Under the pieces are notes generated by a model. That model saw nothing but the letters and a program-made list of their open reading frames with translations, searched no databases and was not told the origin of the DNA. This document shows positions 52,025 to 63,180 of a stretch of 64,000 bases of DNA, one piece after another. The position numbers and the translations under genes were made by a program. The stretch covers positions 564,501 to 628,500 of the forward strand of contig JBAHVR010000299.1 in assembly GCA_036898135.1 (NCBI GenBank), given 5' to 3'. This stretch comes from Oncomelania hupensis. Its lineage: Eukaryota; Mollusca; Gastropoda; Littorinimorpha; Pomatiopsidae. The first letter of the stretch is position 1. Every line of letters starts with the position of its first letter.

Positions 52025-52800
52025 TCAATACAACTTAAAGTATACGCTGACGGAGCAGTCTAAGAAAATGTCAATGCGGGAGTAGCTTTTGTTATTCCTG
52101 AAGTTAAAATTACATAATGATTTTATTTAGAAAAAGGATGTTCAATTTTCACTGCAAAATTGATAGCAATATTGATGGCTTTAAATAGACTAATAAACAT
52201 ACCATTACATTGTTATAGTGTAGTTATATGTGTTAACTCAAAATCAGTTTTAGAGGCACTACATTCTAATAACAGTAAAGAAAGAAAAGAAATGATTATT
52301 AAAATTAAGAACTTGATTCATAGTATTATTATTAATGGAACACAAGCTAACTTTTGTTGGGTTTCTTTTCATTGTGTATTTCCTTTTAATGACTGGGCTG
52401 ACCGAGCTGCAAAACATGGTGCTGAACAGAATAATGCAGCAGTGTTAAATATACCATTCCTCAGTTAAAGAAATGCATAATTATTTTAACTGAAAAGGAC
52501 GTTAAACACAAATGTCATTTTAATCAACAATTTGAACAACATAATGTAATTCCCAGAACTGTTATAACAATGGCTCATAGGATACATCTAAATTTTATAA
52601 GAATTAAATATTCTAAGAATTTCAAATGTAAATGTAATGAGATTTTTTCTTAGAAACATGTTTTATTTGAATGCAATCAATGACGTAATAGTCTGCCTCA
52701 CAATGTTACAACTCTTGGCCATATTAGTTTTGATGCTTGCATTAGGTTACGGAAAACGTTTTTTGCTTCTTCAATTGGTCAGTATTTATGATAACTGATA
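52025..52800 (+). mobile_element. EN-RT-RNase H LINE C-terminal fragment
   Basis: RNase H pieces (VYADGAV, IAILMALNRL, SVLEALHSNNSKERK, NFCWV, DWADRAAKHGAE) in the 52160-52468 frame and neighbours align with 33106-36834 ORF2. Many stops follow. Intron 4. Confidence 0.85.
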
Positions 52801-52817
52801 AAAACAAATAATTATAT

Positions 52818-53790
52818 TAATAATAATAAGCAATTTATACAGCGCTTTCCAAAATCACAAAGCGCTTTACACAAACAAATGTAAACACAACATGCCTACA
52901 GTACATTGGTCAGTAACACGCAACCACACACACATCCCAACACCCAAAAACACTTAGGGCGCCTAAGAAAACGCCTCTCTAAAAAGATGCATCTTCAAGT
53001 TGATTTTAAAAGACGCTTGTGAAGAACTGTGACGGACGGACTGAGGTAGCGAGTTCCAGGTCTGAACGGAGTATAAACTGAAGGTTCGACCACCGTGTTT
53101 CACCCTGTGGTATTCTGGTACACAGAACATCCTTTTATTTGCAGACGAGCGGAGAGAGTGAGAAGGAACATAGACAGTCAAAAGTTCGGAAAGATAGCTA
53201 GGAGCAGTTCCAGAAATGATGTGGTAGCAAAGACATGAGATTTTATATTTAATTCGTTGCTCAACTGTGAGCCAGTGTAGTTCTAGAAAGAGAGGCGTGC
53301 AATGCGTTGATTTCCGTGCATTGAAGATGAGTTTAGCTGCAGAGTTTTGGACTTGCTAAAGAGGTCTAAGGACTTTATGTGTGCAACCCACGAGGAGTGA
53401 ATTAAATAATCCAATCTAGACAGAATGCGCTAACTAGTGCTTTTGTTGCTTCTTGTGTGAGATACTGTCGAATGAAGCTTATGCGTCTAAGTTCAATGTA
53501 TGCAATCTGTTAAAGTTTTTCAATGTGTTGCTGCATGGAGAGATCCTGATCGAGAAAAAAACCCAAGGTCGCGAACAGTGTCAGAAAAAGAAATAGAAGT
53601 AGTTCCAACAGTGATAGTTGAGGGAAGAGAAGAGGGGTCTGCAGATGACGGAGAAACACGGAGAGCCTCAGTTTTGTTATCATTTAGCTTGAGGCGGTTG
53701 TTTGACATCCACGATTTTACCTCAGTGACACAATCTTGAAGGGTCCGAACTAAATGATTGTAGTTAGAAGGAGAGTCATATTTATATGTG
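52818..53790 (-). mobile_element. CR1-like LINE 3' fragment, minus strand
   Basis: Minus-strand frames 53708-53520 (NRLKLNDNKTEAL, ISFSDTVRDLG) and 53181-52963 (VPSHSLRSSANKR, TWNSLPQSVRHSSS) give the RT C-terminus. The 3' end reads TGTAAAGCGCTTTGTGATTT and then (ATT)n. The middle is frame-broken. Confidence 0.8.
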
Positions 53791-54029
53791 GTTTTTTTCT
53801 TACTTTATTTATAGCTCAAGAAGGATTTTTGCGCAGCACCGTTTTGTTACAGAACCCGACTATATAAGAACAATTCATTTTGCACGCTAGAGGTTTGGGC
53901 TAAATCTATTTATTTATTTATTTATTTATTTATTTTGCCCTGTGGGTTCGGGCATTAAATAGAATAGACCCAACGTTTCCCGACGTGTCGTAAGAGGCGA
54001 CTAACAGGGGTGATGTTAGCACGGCATCA

Positions 54030-55223
54030 ATGGGCGAAAGTCTTCTACACAGAAGTCACCGGCCAGGGCGGAGGAACCTCACGTTACTACAGGTTCAACG
54101 ACCACATGCTCAGGGCCAAGGCGAGCCACACTGTATTCGTGGATTTCGGCTGTGGCCAACAGCCTGGAGAGGATTGGGCACCGCCAGGTCTTTTTTGCCC
54201 AAGACACACTACATGATGACAATATCCACTAATTCCATACCGGATCGGTCGTCGCCCGGCTCAAGGACCGCGCCTTCCGTTGGCCACCAGGACGGGGGTG
54301 TTAAGTATGCTACTGATGGACAATTTAGCAAGATCCGCACGAGAAACAACATCGTCATAGGAACCTGGAATATCAGGACCCTAACTGCGGAAGGAAAATT
54401 AGAAGAACTGGCCCACGAGCTGGACCACTATCGATGGAACGTTCTAGGCATCAGCGAACTGCGCTGGAAAGGCCTAGGTGAAACAACGACCGACAAAGGC
54501 CACAAGCTCTATTTCAGCGGTAGAGATGACAGGCACGAACACAGTGTTGGATTCTTGGTCCACAAGAACATTCTATCCACTGTCATGGGTTGCCGCCCAG
54601 TCTTCAGTAGACTCATTACCATCCGCCTGAGAGCAGCCCCTTTCAGCATCACCATCATCCAGGCCTATGCCCCAACATCAGACTATGACGACAGCGAAGT
54701 TGAGGATTTTTATGAAAATCTACAGGCGGTTCTTGACCAAGTGCCGAAGAAGGACATAGTCATAGTGCAAGGCGACTGGAATGGCAAGGTTGGCCAAGAT
54801 GCGCACCACAACTGGGGAGACACATGTGGACCCCACTGCAACAACGAGACAAATGAAAGGGGTCTGAGACTCTTGGCGTTTGCCAGATACAACAATCTGG
54901 TACTGGCAAACACGCTTGGTCTCCACAAAAACTCCAGACGATGGACATGGCACAGTCCCAGCAGGGAGCATCACAACCAAATAGACTATATCATGGTCAA
55001 GAAACGCTTCAGATCAAGCATCAACATTAGCAGGACACGCACTTTTTCAGGAGCAGACATCGGAAGTGACCACGATCTCGTGATGGTGTCTTTCCGGCTC
55101 CACTTGAAGAGAGTAAGTACAGCAAAGTGCACTAGACTGAAGTTCGACCTGGACAAACTGCAAGACCCGGAGGTGCAGAACTATTTCAGGCCACAATTGG
55201 AGGGAAATTTGCACCACTGCTAA
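54030..55223 (+). pseudogene. RTE LINE endonuclease region
   Basis: The AP-endonuclease fold is visible: GTWNIRTLTAEGKLEEL (about residue 112), GISELRWKG, VIVQGDWNGKVG, HNQIDYIMV and SDHDLVMVS near the end. These are the catalytic blocks of APE-type LINE endonucleases. It cleaves target DNA for target-primed reverse transcription. The first 100 codons are probably leader rather than protein. The frame is lost at the end before the RT. Confidence 0.85.
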
Positions 55224-55225
55224 TT

Positions 55226-57235
55226 TTGGGGGCTGGTGAAGTAGATGTCAACACCATGACCACCACCTTCAACTCAGCTGTGACAGATGCCGCCACTGAG
55301 ATCCTTGGCAAGCACCGACCAAAGAAAAAGCCGTGGATCACACCTGAACTTTTGGATCTGTGTGATAAACGAAGAGAGATTAAAAAAAAAAAGAATACCT
55401 CACAGGGAGCTGATGTCTACCGAAAAATCAACAATGACATCCGAAAAGGCATGCGCACAGCAAAGGAGAACTGGATAGAAGATCAGCGCCAGGAAATAGA
55501 GAACAGTCTGAACAAGAACAACAGCAAGAAGGCTTACCAGACTGTGAAGAGGCTGACAAGTGTCAAACAGCCCAAAGTCTCCACGATCCAAAGCAAGTCT
55601 GGCATATGCCTTACAGAAGAACAAGAAGTCTTGGACAGATGGACAGAGTACTGCTCTGACCTTTACAACCATACACCAAATGGAGACCCATCAGTTCTAG
55701 CATGTCCCGAGAACAGAGAAGAAGAAGAAGTCCTCCAAATTCTTCGGGAAGAAGTTGAGGCAGCAGTGCAATCGCTAAAGAAAGGGAAGTCAGCGGGAGT
55801 GGACAACATACCCGCGGAACTGCTACAAGCAGGATGAGAAGCGATGATTGATGCCCTCACCATTATCTGTAACAAGATCTGGCAAAGTGGGGAGTGGCCT
55901 ACACCATGGACACAGTCGCTTGTCATCACTCTTCCCAAAAAAGGTAACCTTCAGGAGTGTGAAAATTACCGCACCATCAGCCATCCCAGCAAGGTCCTCC
56001 TGAAAACAATACTCAACAGGTTGAAACCCCAAGCTGAACAAATCATAGCTGAAGAACAAGCAGGATTCAGGGCAGGGCGAAGTACCACTGAACAGATTTT
56101 CAACCTCAGAATAATCTGTGAGAAATACCTACAGCACCAACAACATCTATATCATGTGTTCATAGACTTCAAGAAGGCGTATGACCGAGTCTGGCATGCA
56201 GCTCTATGGGCAACAATGAAAGTGTACAACATCAACCCTAAAATTATTGAAGTCATCAAAAGCCTGTATGACAAGGCTACCAGTGCAGTCCTCCACAACA
56301 GCGCCACCGGGAACTGGTTCAGAACAACAATCGGTGTGCGTCAAGGATGCCTACTCTCTCCAACACTCTTCAACATCTTCCTAGAGCGCATCATGTCAGG
56401 TGCTCTTGCAGATCATGAGGGTACAGTCAGCATAGGGGGTAGAGCAATCTCCAATCGTCGTTTTGCGGATGACATTGATGGATTGGCTGGAGAGGGACAA
56501 GAACTTTAACAGCTGGTACAGAGGCTTGACACCACCTCCAGAGCTTATGGAATGGAAATAAGTGCAGAAAAGACCAAAATGATGACCAACAACACCAATG
56601 GCATCAACACGGACATCAAAGTCCAAGGCCAATTCCTCAAAACAGTGCATTGCTTCAAATATTTAAGAGCCATTGTATCAGACAATGGGTCCCGACAGGA
56701 AGTCCTCTCCAGGATCGCACAAACAACTGCTGCCCTGACAAGGTTGAAGCCCATTTGGAAAGACAGGACTTTCAGTCTACATTCCAAAGTAAGACTGCTG
56801 CGCTCCCTTGTCATCTCCATCTTCCTATATGCGTGCGAAGCATGGACCCTCACAGCAGATCTTCAACGAAGAATACAAAGCATGGAGATGAGGTGCTACA
56901 GAAAACTTCTGGGCATTTCCTATACCCAACACATCACCAACGACGAAGTCCGACAAACCATCACACAAGCCATTGGACAACACAATGACCTGCTCACAGT
57001 GGTGAAGAAACGGAAACTCCGATGGTATGGCCACGTCACCAGATCATCAGGCCTTGCAAAGACTATTCTGCAAGGCACAGTGCAAGGAGGTAGAAGATGA
57101 GGGAGACCGAAAAGAGGTGGGAGGACAACATTCGAGAATGGACTGGTTTGACACTGAGCGAAGCCATCAGGGCTGCTGAGGACAGAGAAAGATGGAGTGT
57201 GCTGGTTAAACGATCATCTGTGGTGCCCCTACGAC
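55226..57235 (+). pseudogene. RTE LINE reverse transcriptase and C-terminus
   Basis: Pre-RT (KSAGVDNIPAELLQ), RT (QAGFRAGRSTTEQIF, FIDFKKAYDRVWH, GVRQGCLLSPTLFN, RRFADDIDGLAGE) and a C-terminal region (RRIQSMEMRCYRK, RWYGHVTRSSGLAK) in successive frames separated by the stops listed for the element. The FADD catalytic motif is intact. Not translatable as one protein. Confidence 0.88.
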
Positions 57236-57394
57236 CTCTTGGTTACGGGACAGGATAGGATAGGATAGATTTATTTATTTGTTTATTTATTTTAGAAAAT
57301 ATTCGCCTCTGTGCTTTTAGACCATTGTTGAAATGTTGAAGTCGGTGTAGGGCTGTATTATGCGTTGTAACATAACCTTGTGATGTTCCGACAG

Positions 57395-57489
57395 CGGGAA
57401 CTGGGTGGACGAGAAACCATACCTGAAAGGCCGCGCCTGCAGTGCCTGTGAAAATCTTGGCGCTACCTGTGAGGATGGTCTCTGTGTAG
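57395..57489 (+). CDS. CAP-ShKT gene exon 5: Cys-rich hinge
   Basis: The acceptor TGTTCCGACAG ends at 57394 and the donor GTCAGT begins at 57490. Phase 2 in, phase 1 out. It encodes GNWVDEKPYLKGRAC followed by CSACENLG and CEDGLCV. GNW..KPY..G..C..C is the CRISP-type segment after the CAP domain, with four Cys forming a hinge. The RTE element ends only about 130 bp upstream. Confidence 0.9.
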
Positions 57490-57548
57490 GTCAGTACGCC
57501 ATCGTGATGATAAACAACGACGAAGTCGACAATGATGAAGAGAAGGCT

Positions 57549-57549
<1 letters not shown>

Positions 57550-57612
<63 letters not shown>

Positions 57613-57743
57613 AATACACGACGACGACGACGGCAATGATGAAGACCGCGATGATGAGGACGATGATGACGGTGACGATAGTGGTTTAGTGGTGTTTGTA
57701 GTTATGATAATGACATTACTACAACTACTGCTGCTGCTGCTCC

Positions 57744-57808
<65 letters not shown>

Positions 57809-57812
57809 TTGC
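57550..57812. repeat. Two (GAT)n microsatellites in intron 5
   Basis: (GAT)n at 57550-57614 and 57744-57810, separated by GAC/CTG-rich triplets. Confidence 0.93.
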
Positions 57813-58174
57813 CTCCTTAGTGCTTGTTTTCAACACATTGTGTGTGGACTTCCACGTACAGCTTAAAGATTTGAAGTTGGGCTGTCGGGTCCCCGGCCCC
57901 ATTGTCTTGAGAGTCGCCGCAGTGCGGCAGAGGATGCGACTAGAATGACAAGAGTATTTCAAACTGCCGTCTGCGTATTTAAGAGTACTAAATAGTGGCT
58001 GTACTACAGGTGTTGTATAGGAATGTCAAGAATATCCACGCTGATTAAGAACGCATAGTGATTATAGAGGCTGTGCCGTGTTTAAACAGCTTTGTACGTG
58101 CAACGCTCCCAACACGCGTTCTCTGTTGCCTGGGTGGAAGACAAAAAAGATCCTTGTTTGTTTCTGGTTTTCAG

Positions 58175-58243
58175 GAGGATCTGCTCAAGGATCCGGAGGA
58201 TCTGCTCAAGGATCCGGAGGATCTGCTCAAGGATCCGGAAGAT
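58175..58243 (+). CDS. CAP-ShKT gene exon 6: GSAQGSG repeat linker
   Basis: The acceptor CTGGTTTTCAG ends at 58174 and the donor GTAAGT begins at 58244. Phase 1 in, phase 1 out (69 nt, symmetric). It consists of three near-perfect 21-nt units, each encoding GSAQGSG, plus one Arg codon. This is a flexible linker between the hinge and the ShKT domain. An alternative frame gives EDLLKDP repeats, but phase matching with exon 5 supports the Gly/Ser reading. Confidence 0.8.
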
Positions 58244-58570
58244 GTAAGTATACAGTAAGATTAAGTACGCGCAGTAAGATTAAGCAAGTTTAGTAAGATC
58301 AAGTAAGTGTACGTGCACAGTAAGATTAAGCAGGTGCATAGTAAGATTCAGTAAGTGTATAGTAAGATTAAGTCAGTTGAAAATGTTAAGATTAAGTAAG
58401 TGTACGGTAAGATTAAGTAGGTACAATAAGATTAAGTGCGTGCACAGTAAGATTATGTAAGGGTACAGTAATATTAAGTACGTCTAGTAAGATTAAGTAC
58501 GTGCACAGTAAGATTAAGTAAGTGTATAGTAAGATCAAAAGTATATAGTACAATTACGTCAATGTACAGT
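58244..58570. repeat. Degenerate AGTAAGATTAAGTAAGTGTA repeat at the start of intron 6
   Basis: About 14 loosely spaced copies of a roughly 20-22-bp phrase resembling the real splice donor. It begins directly at the exon 6 border. Confidence 0.8.
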
Positions 58571-58636
58571 ACGATAGGCAGCCATTCATTGTTTATAAGA
58601 TTCAGCAAACTGCTAAGAGGAACAAAACCCACGTTT

Positions 58637-59300
58637 GCCAGTGACAGCGATCAAAGCCTGCAATACTCATTGGTATGGCAGTGATAACGATCAAAGCTTG
58701 CAATACTCATTGGTATGGCAGTGATAACGATCAAAGCCTGCAATACTCATTGGTATGGCAGTGATAACGATCAAAGCCTGCAATACTCATTGGTATGGCA
58801 GTGATAACGATCAAAGCCTGCAATACTCATTGGTATGGCAGTGATAACGATCAAAGCCTGCAATACTCATTGGTATGGCAGTGATAACGATCAAAGCCTG
58901 CAATACTCATTGGTATGGCAGTGATAACGATCAAAGCCTGCAATACTCATTGGTATGGCAGTGATAACGATCAAAGCCTGCAATACTCATTGGTATGGCA
59001 GTGATAACGATCAAAGCCTGCAATAATCATTGGTATGGCAGTGATAACGATCAAAGCCTGCAATCCTCATTGGTATGGCAGTGATAACGATCAAAGCCTG
59101 CAATAATCATTGGTTTGGCAGTGATAACGATCAAAGCCTGCAATAATCATTGGTATGGCAGTGATAACGATCAAAGCCTGCAATAATCATTGGTTTGGCA
59201 CTGACAAACAATGAAAGTCTGCAATAATCATTCGTTTGGCAGTGATAACGATCAAAGCTTGCTATAATCATTCGTTTGGCAGTGATAAGGATCAAATCCA
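58637..59300. repeat. 40-bp minisatellite, about 16 units
   Basis: CAGTGATAACGATCAAAGCCTGCAATACTCATTGGTATGG-type 40-bp units. They are nearly identical in the first 10 units and progressively more diverged to the right. Confidence 0.95.
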
Positions 59301-59489
59301 GCAATAATAATTCGCCGCAAATATCATTTACAAGTAGATGTTCTTCCAAACGATATATTTTTGTTTTTCAGCCTGTGGAGGTTATGACTATTAGAATTGT
59401 TTTGTTCAAGCGTTGCACCGTGGCCAGTGTAGATTATAGGCCTACGTGTCGATCGCACTGAAGCACTTGGATTTTGCATGATATTCTGA

Positions 59490-59624
59490 CACAGACTGGC
59501 CTCTTAACTGCCCTGGTCCAGAAAATTGGCGGGCAGAAACATGCATTTAATACGCCTACAACCCGGAATATTTCCAGGGTGATGACACATGTAAACAAGC
59601 TAACTGTCCTTAGGAAAATAACTC
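59490..59624 (+). pseudogene. Degenerate duplicate of the ShKT exon 3' part
   Basis: CCCGGAATATTTCCAGGGTGATGACACATGTAAAC-type sequence aligns with the end of exon 7 and its following 120 bp (62005-62181). The upstream part matches only weakly and has lost the Cys codons and the frame. It fits the left copy of the 2.66-kb tandem duplication. Confidence 0.6.
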
Positions 59625-59707
59625 CACATGTTCGTCTGCTACGTTTTAGTTCATTGTGCCCATTTCAGTGAATATTGTGCACATGTGTTTGGATTACTGT
59701 TGTCGAC

Positions 59708-60014
59708 ATGGCGCATGCTTCTTGTCGAAGGCCAGCCCGACGTTACCCAGCTCACGAATTTATTCAGAATTATTGGGACAGTGACGACATTGATTTGTAT
59801 GATTCAGTAGAATGTGAAGAGGAGGGACCTGGTGACATTTGGCCTCGCCTTATGTGTGATGCTGTGGAGAAGGGAGACTACTCTGAGCAATAGTTATGAT
59901 GAAGAAACTGAAGGGGATGTGACTGATGCTGGTGATGGTGCTAATGACAGTGACATGGACTGGCAACCTGATGCACTGATGAACCCATGCCTGGAATTTC
60001 TAGCGGTGTTGTGA
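59708..60014 (+). pseudogene. Acidic ORF remnant, unknown
   Basis: Frame 59675-59893 from the Met at 59708 reads MAHASCRRPARRYPAHEF, then Asp/Glu-rich sequence (DSDDIDLYDSVECEEEG). After a stop or frame change it continues acidic (DEETEGDVTDAGDG, DSDMDWQPDA) to 60014. An acidic N-terminus with DSDxDW is like that of some DNA transposases such as piggyBac-type, but no catalytic domain follows. The second half recurs at 62590-62680. Confidence 0.35.
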
Positions 60015-60186
60015 GGGGGAGAGGGAGAGGGAGAGTTTGTGGTGCAGAATGAAGTGGGGGAGAAGGGAGGGGTTGAGGAAGGGGGCGGGGTGCTGGTGAC
60101 CAAGCATCTCTGACCAAAGAGTGGTAGTAGTTTCTGCCTCTCAGGTAGGACATTTAATTGTTTGTCCTATAGTATGTAAAAAAAAA

Positions 60187-60360
60187 GAAGAGAGATTTCT
60201 CTTATATAGCGCACTTACAAGCTTAGAAAGCTTCTCAAGGCGCTGGCCCGTAATATCCAGCAATCACACAATAGTTTGCTGAAGTCAGGATTCGAACCCA
60301 CGTCGCTTAAGACGCACTCACACAAGTGGTGCGCTCTGACCACTGAGCTATCCCTGCAAC
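60187..60360 (-). mobile_element. tRNA-derived SINE, family D, copy 1
   Basis: Minus-strand tRNA-like head (ATAGCTCAGTGGTCAGAGCG A box, GGGTTCGAATCC B box) with a short body CCAGCGCCTTGAGAAGC and a TATATAAGAGAAATC end. Duplicated with its surroundings at 62859-63029. Confidence 0.8.
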
Positions 60361-60510
60361 CTCTGTTTCTGTTCATTTGTGCTGTACTCATGTACTAAAA
60401 CACCTAAACGCTATCAGATCTGTAGCATTCAACGATAATTGTTATTGTTTATTTCTGAAGGAAATTTTGTGATAAATACTTTGAAATTATTACTAAACTA
60501 TCTATAAAGT

Positions 60511-60702
60511 CCTATCCTATCCTATCCTATTCCGTAACTTGAAGGTCGTTGGGGCATCACAGAGGATCGTTCATCATACGGTTTGTCTTGGGCAAGAAAA
60601 CCAGGCATGGGCCCAATCCTCTCCAGGCTGTTGGCCACAGCCGATACCCACGAATACAGTGTGTCTCGGCTTGGCCCCAAGCACGTGGTCGTGAAGTGAG
60701 GA
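60511..60702 (-). mobile_element. Internally deleted RTE derivative, copy 1
   Basis: On the minus strand about 130 bp homologous to the 5' leader of the RTE at 53937 (up to its position 54218) is joined directly to the last 55 bp of that element (from 57208) and a (GGATA)n tail. About 3 kb of coding sequence is missing. It keeps both ends, as expected for a non-autonomous RTE partner. Copy 2 is at 63181-63370. Confidence 0.75.
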
Positions 60703-60713
60703 GAAGAATCTAC

Positions 60714-60791
60714 TACTACTGCTACCACTGCTACTACTACTACTACTGCTACTGCTACTACTGCTACTGCTACTACTACTACTACTACTAC

Positions 60792-60854
<63 letters not shown>
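60714..60854. repeat. (TAC)n and (ATT)n microsatellite
   Basis: TAC/TGC triplets followed by a long ATT run that is the landing site of the MITE at 60857. Confidence 0.93.
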
Positions 60855-60856
<2 letters not shown>

Positions 60857-60857
<1 letters not shown>

Positions 60858-61717
60858 AGTAAAACCTCCGTTTTACGACCTTTAAATTGCCATTAAAACG
60901 AGGTCTTAACTTTAAGGGGTCTTAAAAAGGAGATAGGACATTTTCGAAAAAGGCATTTAGGAAATTAATTAAGTAAAATAAATTTATGTACAAAAAGTAC
61001 ACATACCATTAAGTATAGGGAACATCTACCACCTTTCAGAAATATAGATTAAACTCTGTCTCACAACAAATACAATCACTATCTTCTTGTTCCTCATTAT
61101 TTACAAAATAAAAAATCAATGTTGGTATGATTGTTGTTAAAAAGTGTATGTAAGTGCTGAGTGCATGTTTGGAGTTATAACTGTTTATAAGATAACCTTA
61201 TTAATATTGTTGTAATTATTTTTATTCAATCATTGAATTGAATAGTTTGGTGGTCTATTTTTTTTTATTTTAAAGAAAGCGGTTATTTCCGTTTGTTTGC
61301 ATGATCCTCCCACCCGTGCATGTTCTCTAAGTTTGTCACTTTGAACACCAGACATGGTGTCGGCAAGATCTGACAGGGCAAATCTGGTCAGCTCCTTAGA
61401 GTATTTCAAGCTGCATCGTCTGTTGTTTAAAGTATCAGTACAACTTATGTTAATCTGATGAATAAAATTTGATACAAATTGTTAAAAGTAGTAAACTAAA
61501 CTGTTTTGTTTAAGAGCACAAATGTAGTATTGCTTTGGAATCTGATTTTGTCAGATGCTAGGTCGTAAAATTTAATTATTTGACGTTCGCAAGTCGCGTT
61601 TTAGAGGTAGTCGTTTAAGAGAGGTTGTTTATATAGTACAAAGCATTGGTGAATTTTCTTTCGGTCGTATGTTGGAGGAAGTCGTTTAAGAGAGTGTCTC
61701 AAAACGGAGGTTTTACT

Positions 61718-61718
<1 letters not shown>
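60857..61718. mobile_element. pogo/Tigger-like MITE, 862 bp
   Basis: Perfect 18-bp terminal inverted repeats CAGTAAAACCTCCGTTTT, flanked by TA on both sides (60855-60856, 61719-61720) within an (ATT)n tract. The CAGT... tip and TA duplication are typical of pogo/Tigger elements of the Tc1/mariner superfamily. No transposase ORF is present. An inner partial inverted relation (TCTTAA/TTAAGA, GTCGTTTAAGAG) extends the ends. Confidence 0.85.
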
Positions 61719-61788
<70 letters not shown>

Positions 61789-61798
61789 GTTGTTGTTG

Positions 61799-61860
<62 letters not shown>
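61719..61860. repeat. (ATT)n microsatellite, right part
   Basis: Continues the repeat interrupted by the MITE, with a GTT interruption. Confidence 0.93.
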
Positions 61861-61878
61861 ATGAACGTATGTGTGCAG

Positions 61879-62040
61879 CGTGCAAAGACAGCAATGGGAG
61901 GTGCGCGGATTGGGCGAGCAGGGGCGAGTGCACAAAAAACCCTTCCTACATGCACACCGAGTGCGCTAAATCCTGCAAAAAGTGCCGCACGGAACATTCC
62001 CAGGGTGATTCCCAGGGTGATTCCCAGGGTGATAACACAT
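61879..62040 (+). CDS. CAP-ShKT gene exon 7: ShKT domain
   Basis: The acceptor TATGTGTGCAG ends at 61878. It encodes six Cys in ShKT spacing: SCKDSNGRC, ADWASRGEC, TKNPSYMHTEC, AKSCKKC, followed by a QGDSQGDSQGDN repeat. The donor GTAAGC at 62041 gives phase 1 in and phase 1 out (162 nt, symmetric). Alternatively translation runs on for CKQANCP to a TAG at 62061-62063, making this the last exon. ShKT domains block potassium channels in some toxins but occur in many secreted enzymes and CAP proteins, so toxicity is not implied. Confidence 0.85.
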
Positions 62041-62180
62041 GTAAGCAAGCTAACTGTCCTTAGGAAAATAACTCCACATGTTCGTCTGCTACGTTTTAGT
62101 TAATTGTTTGTGCCCATTTCAGTGAATATTGTACACATGTGTTTGGATGACTGTTGTCGACATGGCGCATGCTTCTTATC

Positions 62181-62590
62181 GATAACCTTATTAATATTGT
62201 TGTAATTATTTTTATTCAATCATTGAATTGAATAGTTTGGTGGTCTTTTTTTTCTTTTTTTTAAAAGAAAGCGGTTATTTCTGTTTGTTTGCGTGATCCT
62301 AACACCCGTGCATGTTATCTAAGTATGTCACTTTGAACACCAGACATGGTGTCGGCAAGATCTGACAGGGCAAATCTGGTCAGCTCCTTAGAGTATTTCA
62401 AGCTGCATCGTCTGTTGTTAAAAGTTGTAAACGAAACTGTTTTGTTTAAGCGCACAAATGTAGTATTGCTTTGAAATGTGAATTTGTCAGATGCTAGGTC
62501 GTAAAATTTAATTATATGACGTTCGCAAGTCGCGTTTTAGAGGTAGTCGTTTAAGAGAGGTCGTTTATATAGTACAAAGCATCGGTGACT
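62181..62590. mobile_element. MITE internal fragment
   Basis: Matches 61191-61652 of the full MITE, without either terminal repeat. It replaces the acidic-ORF segment present in the left copy of the duplication. Confidence 0.8.
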
Positions 62591-62858
62591 TATGCTGGTG
62601 ATGGTGCTAATGACAGTGACGTGGACTGGCAACCTGATGCACTGATGATCCCATGCTTGGAATTTCTAGCGGTGCTAAGAGGGGGAGAGAGAGAGGGAGA
62701 GTGTGTGGTGCAGAATAAAGTGGGGGAGAAGGGAGGGGATTGAGGAAGGGGAAGGTGGTGGGGTACTGGTGACCAAGCATCTCTGACCAAAGAGTGGTAG
62801 TAGTTTCTACCTCTCAGTTAGGACATTTAATTGTTTGTCCTATAGTATGTAAAAAAAA

Positions 62859-63029
62859 GAGAGATTTCTCTTATATAGCGCACTTACAAGCTCAGAGAGC
62901 TTCTCAAGGCGCTGGCCCGTAATATCCAGCAATCACACAATAGTTTGCTGAAGTCAGGATTCGAACCCACGTCGCATAAGACGCACTCACACAAGTCGTG
63001 CGCTCTGACCACTGAGCTATCCCTGCAAC
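62859..63029 (-). mobile_element. tRNA-derived SINE, family D, copy 2
   Basis: Same SINE as 60187-60360 with a few substitutions, duplicated as part of the 2.66-kb segment rather than inserted independently. Confidence 0.8.
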
Positions 63030-63180
63030 CTCTGTTTCTGTTCATCTGTGCTGTACTCATGTACTAAAACACCTAAGCGCTGTCAGATCTGTTGCATTCA
63101 AAAATAATTGTTATTGTTTATTTCTGAAGGAAATTTTGTGATAAATACTTTGAAATTATTACTAAACTATCTATAAAGTC

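Larger units (their letters stand above)
53937..57267 (+). mobile_element. RTE-clade LINE, near full length (3.3 kb), decayed
   Basis: Begins GCCCTGTGGGTTCGG and ends in (GGATA)n. (ATTT)n sequence lies directly on both sides (53906-53936 and 57268-57292), so it entered an ATTT repeat or duplicated it. Endonuclease is at 54030-55223 and RT/C-terminus at 55226-57235 in several frames. Visible lesions: a frame break at about 55222, TGA at 55835-55837, TAA at 56507-56509, and TGA at 57098-57100 with a nearby deletion. It is the reference copy for the other fragments in this window and lies in intron 4. Confidence 0.92.

Noticed and set aside
58175..58258. EDLLKDP repeat frame across exon 6
   Set aside because: It is out of phase with exons 5 and 7; the GSAQGSG frame keeps both junctions in phase.
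58637..59300. CRISPR-like array (also the 44-bp array at 14663)
   Set aside because: Units are continuous tandem repeats without unique spacers, in an animal genome.
61879..62040. Calling the host gene a toxin
   Set aside because: CAP and ShKT domains occur in venoms but also in many ordinary secreted proteins; sequence alone does not show toxicity.
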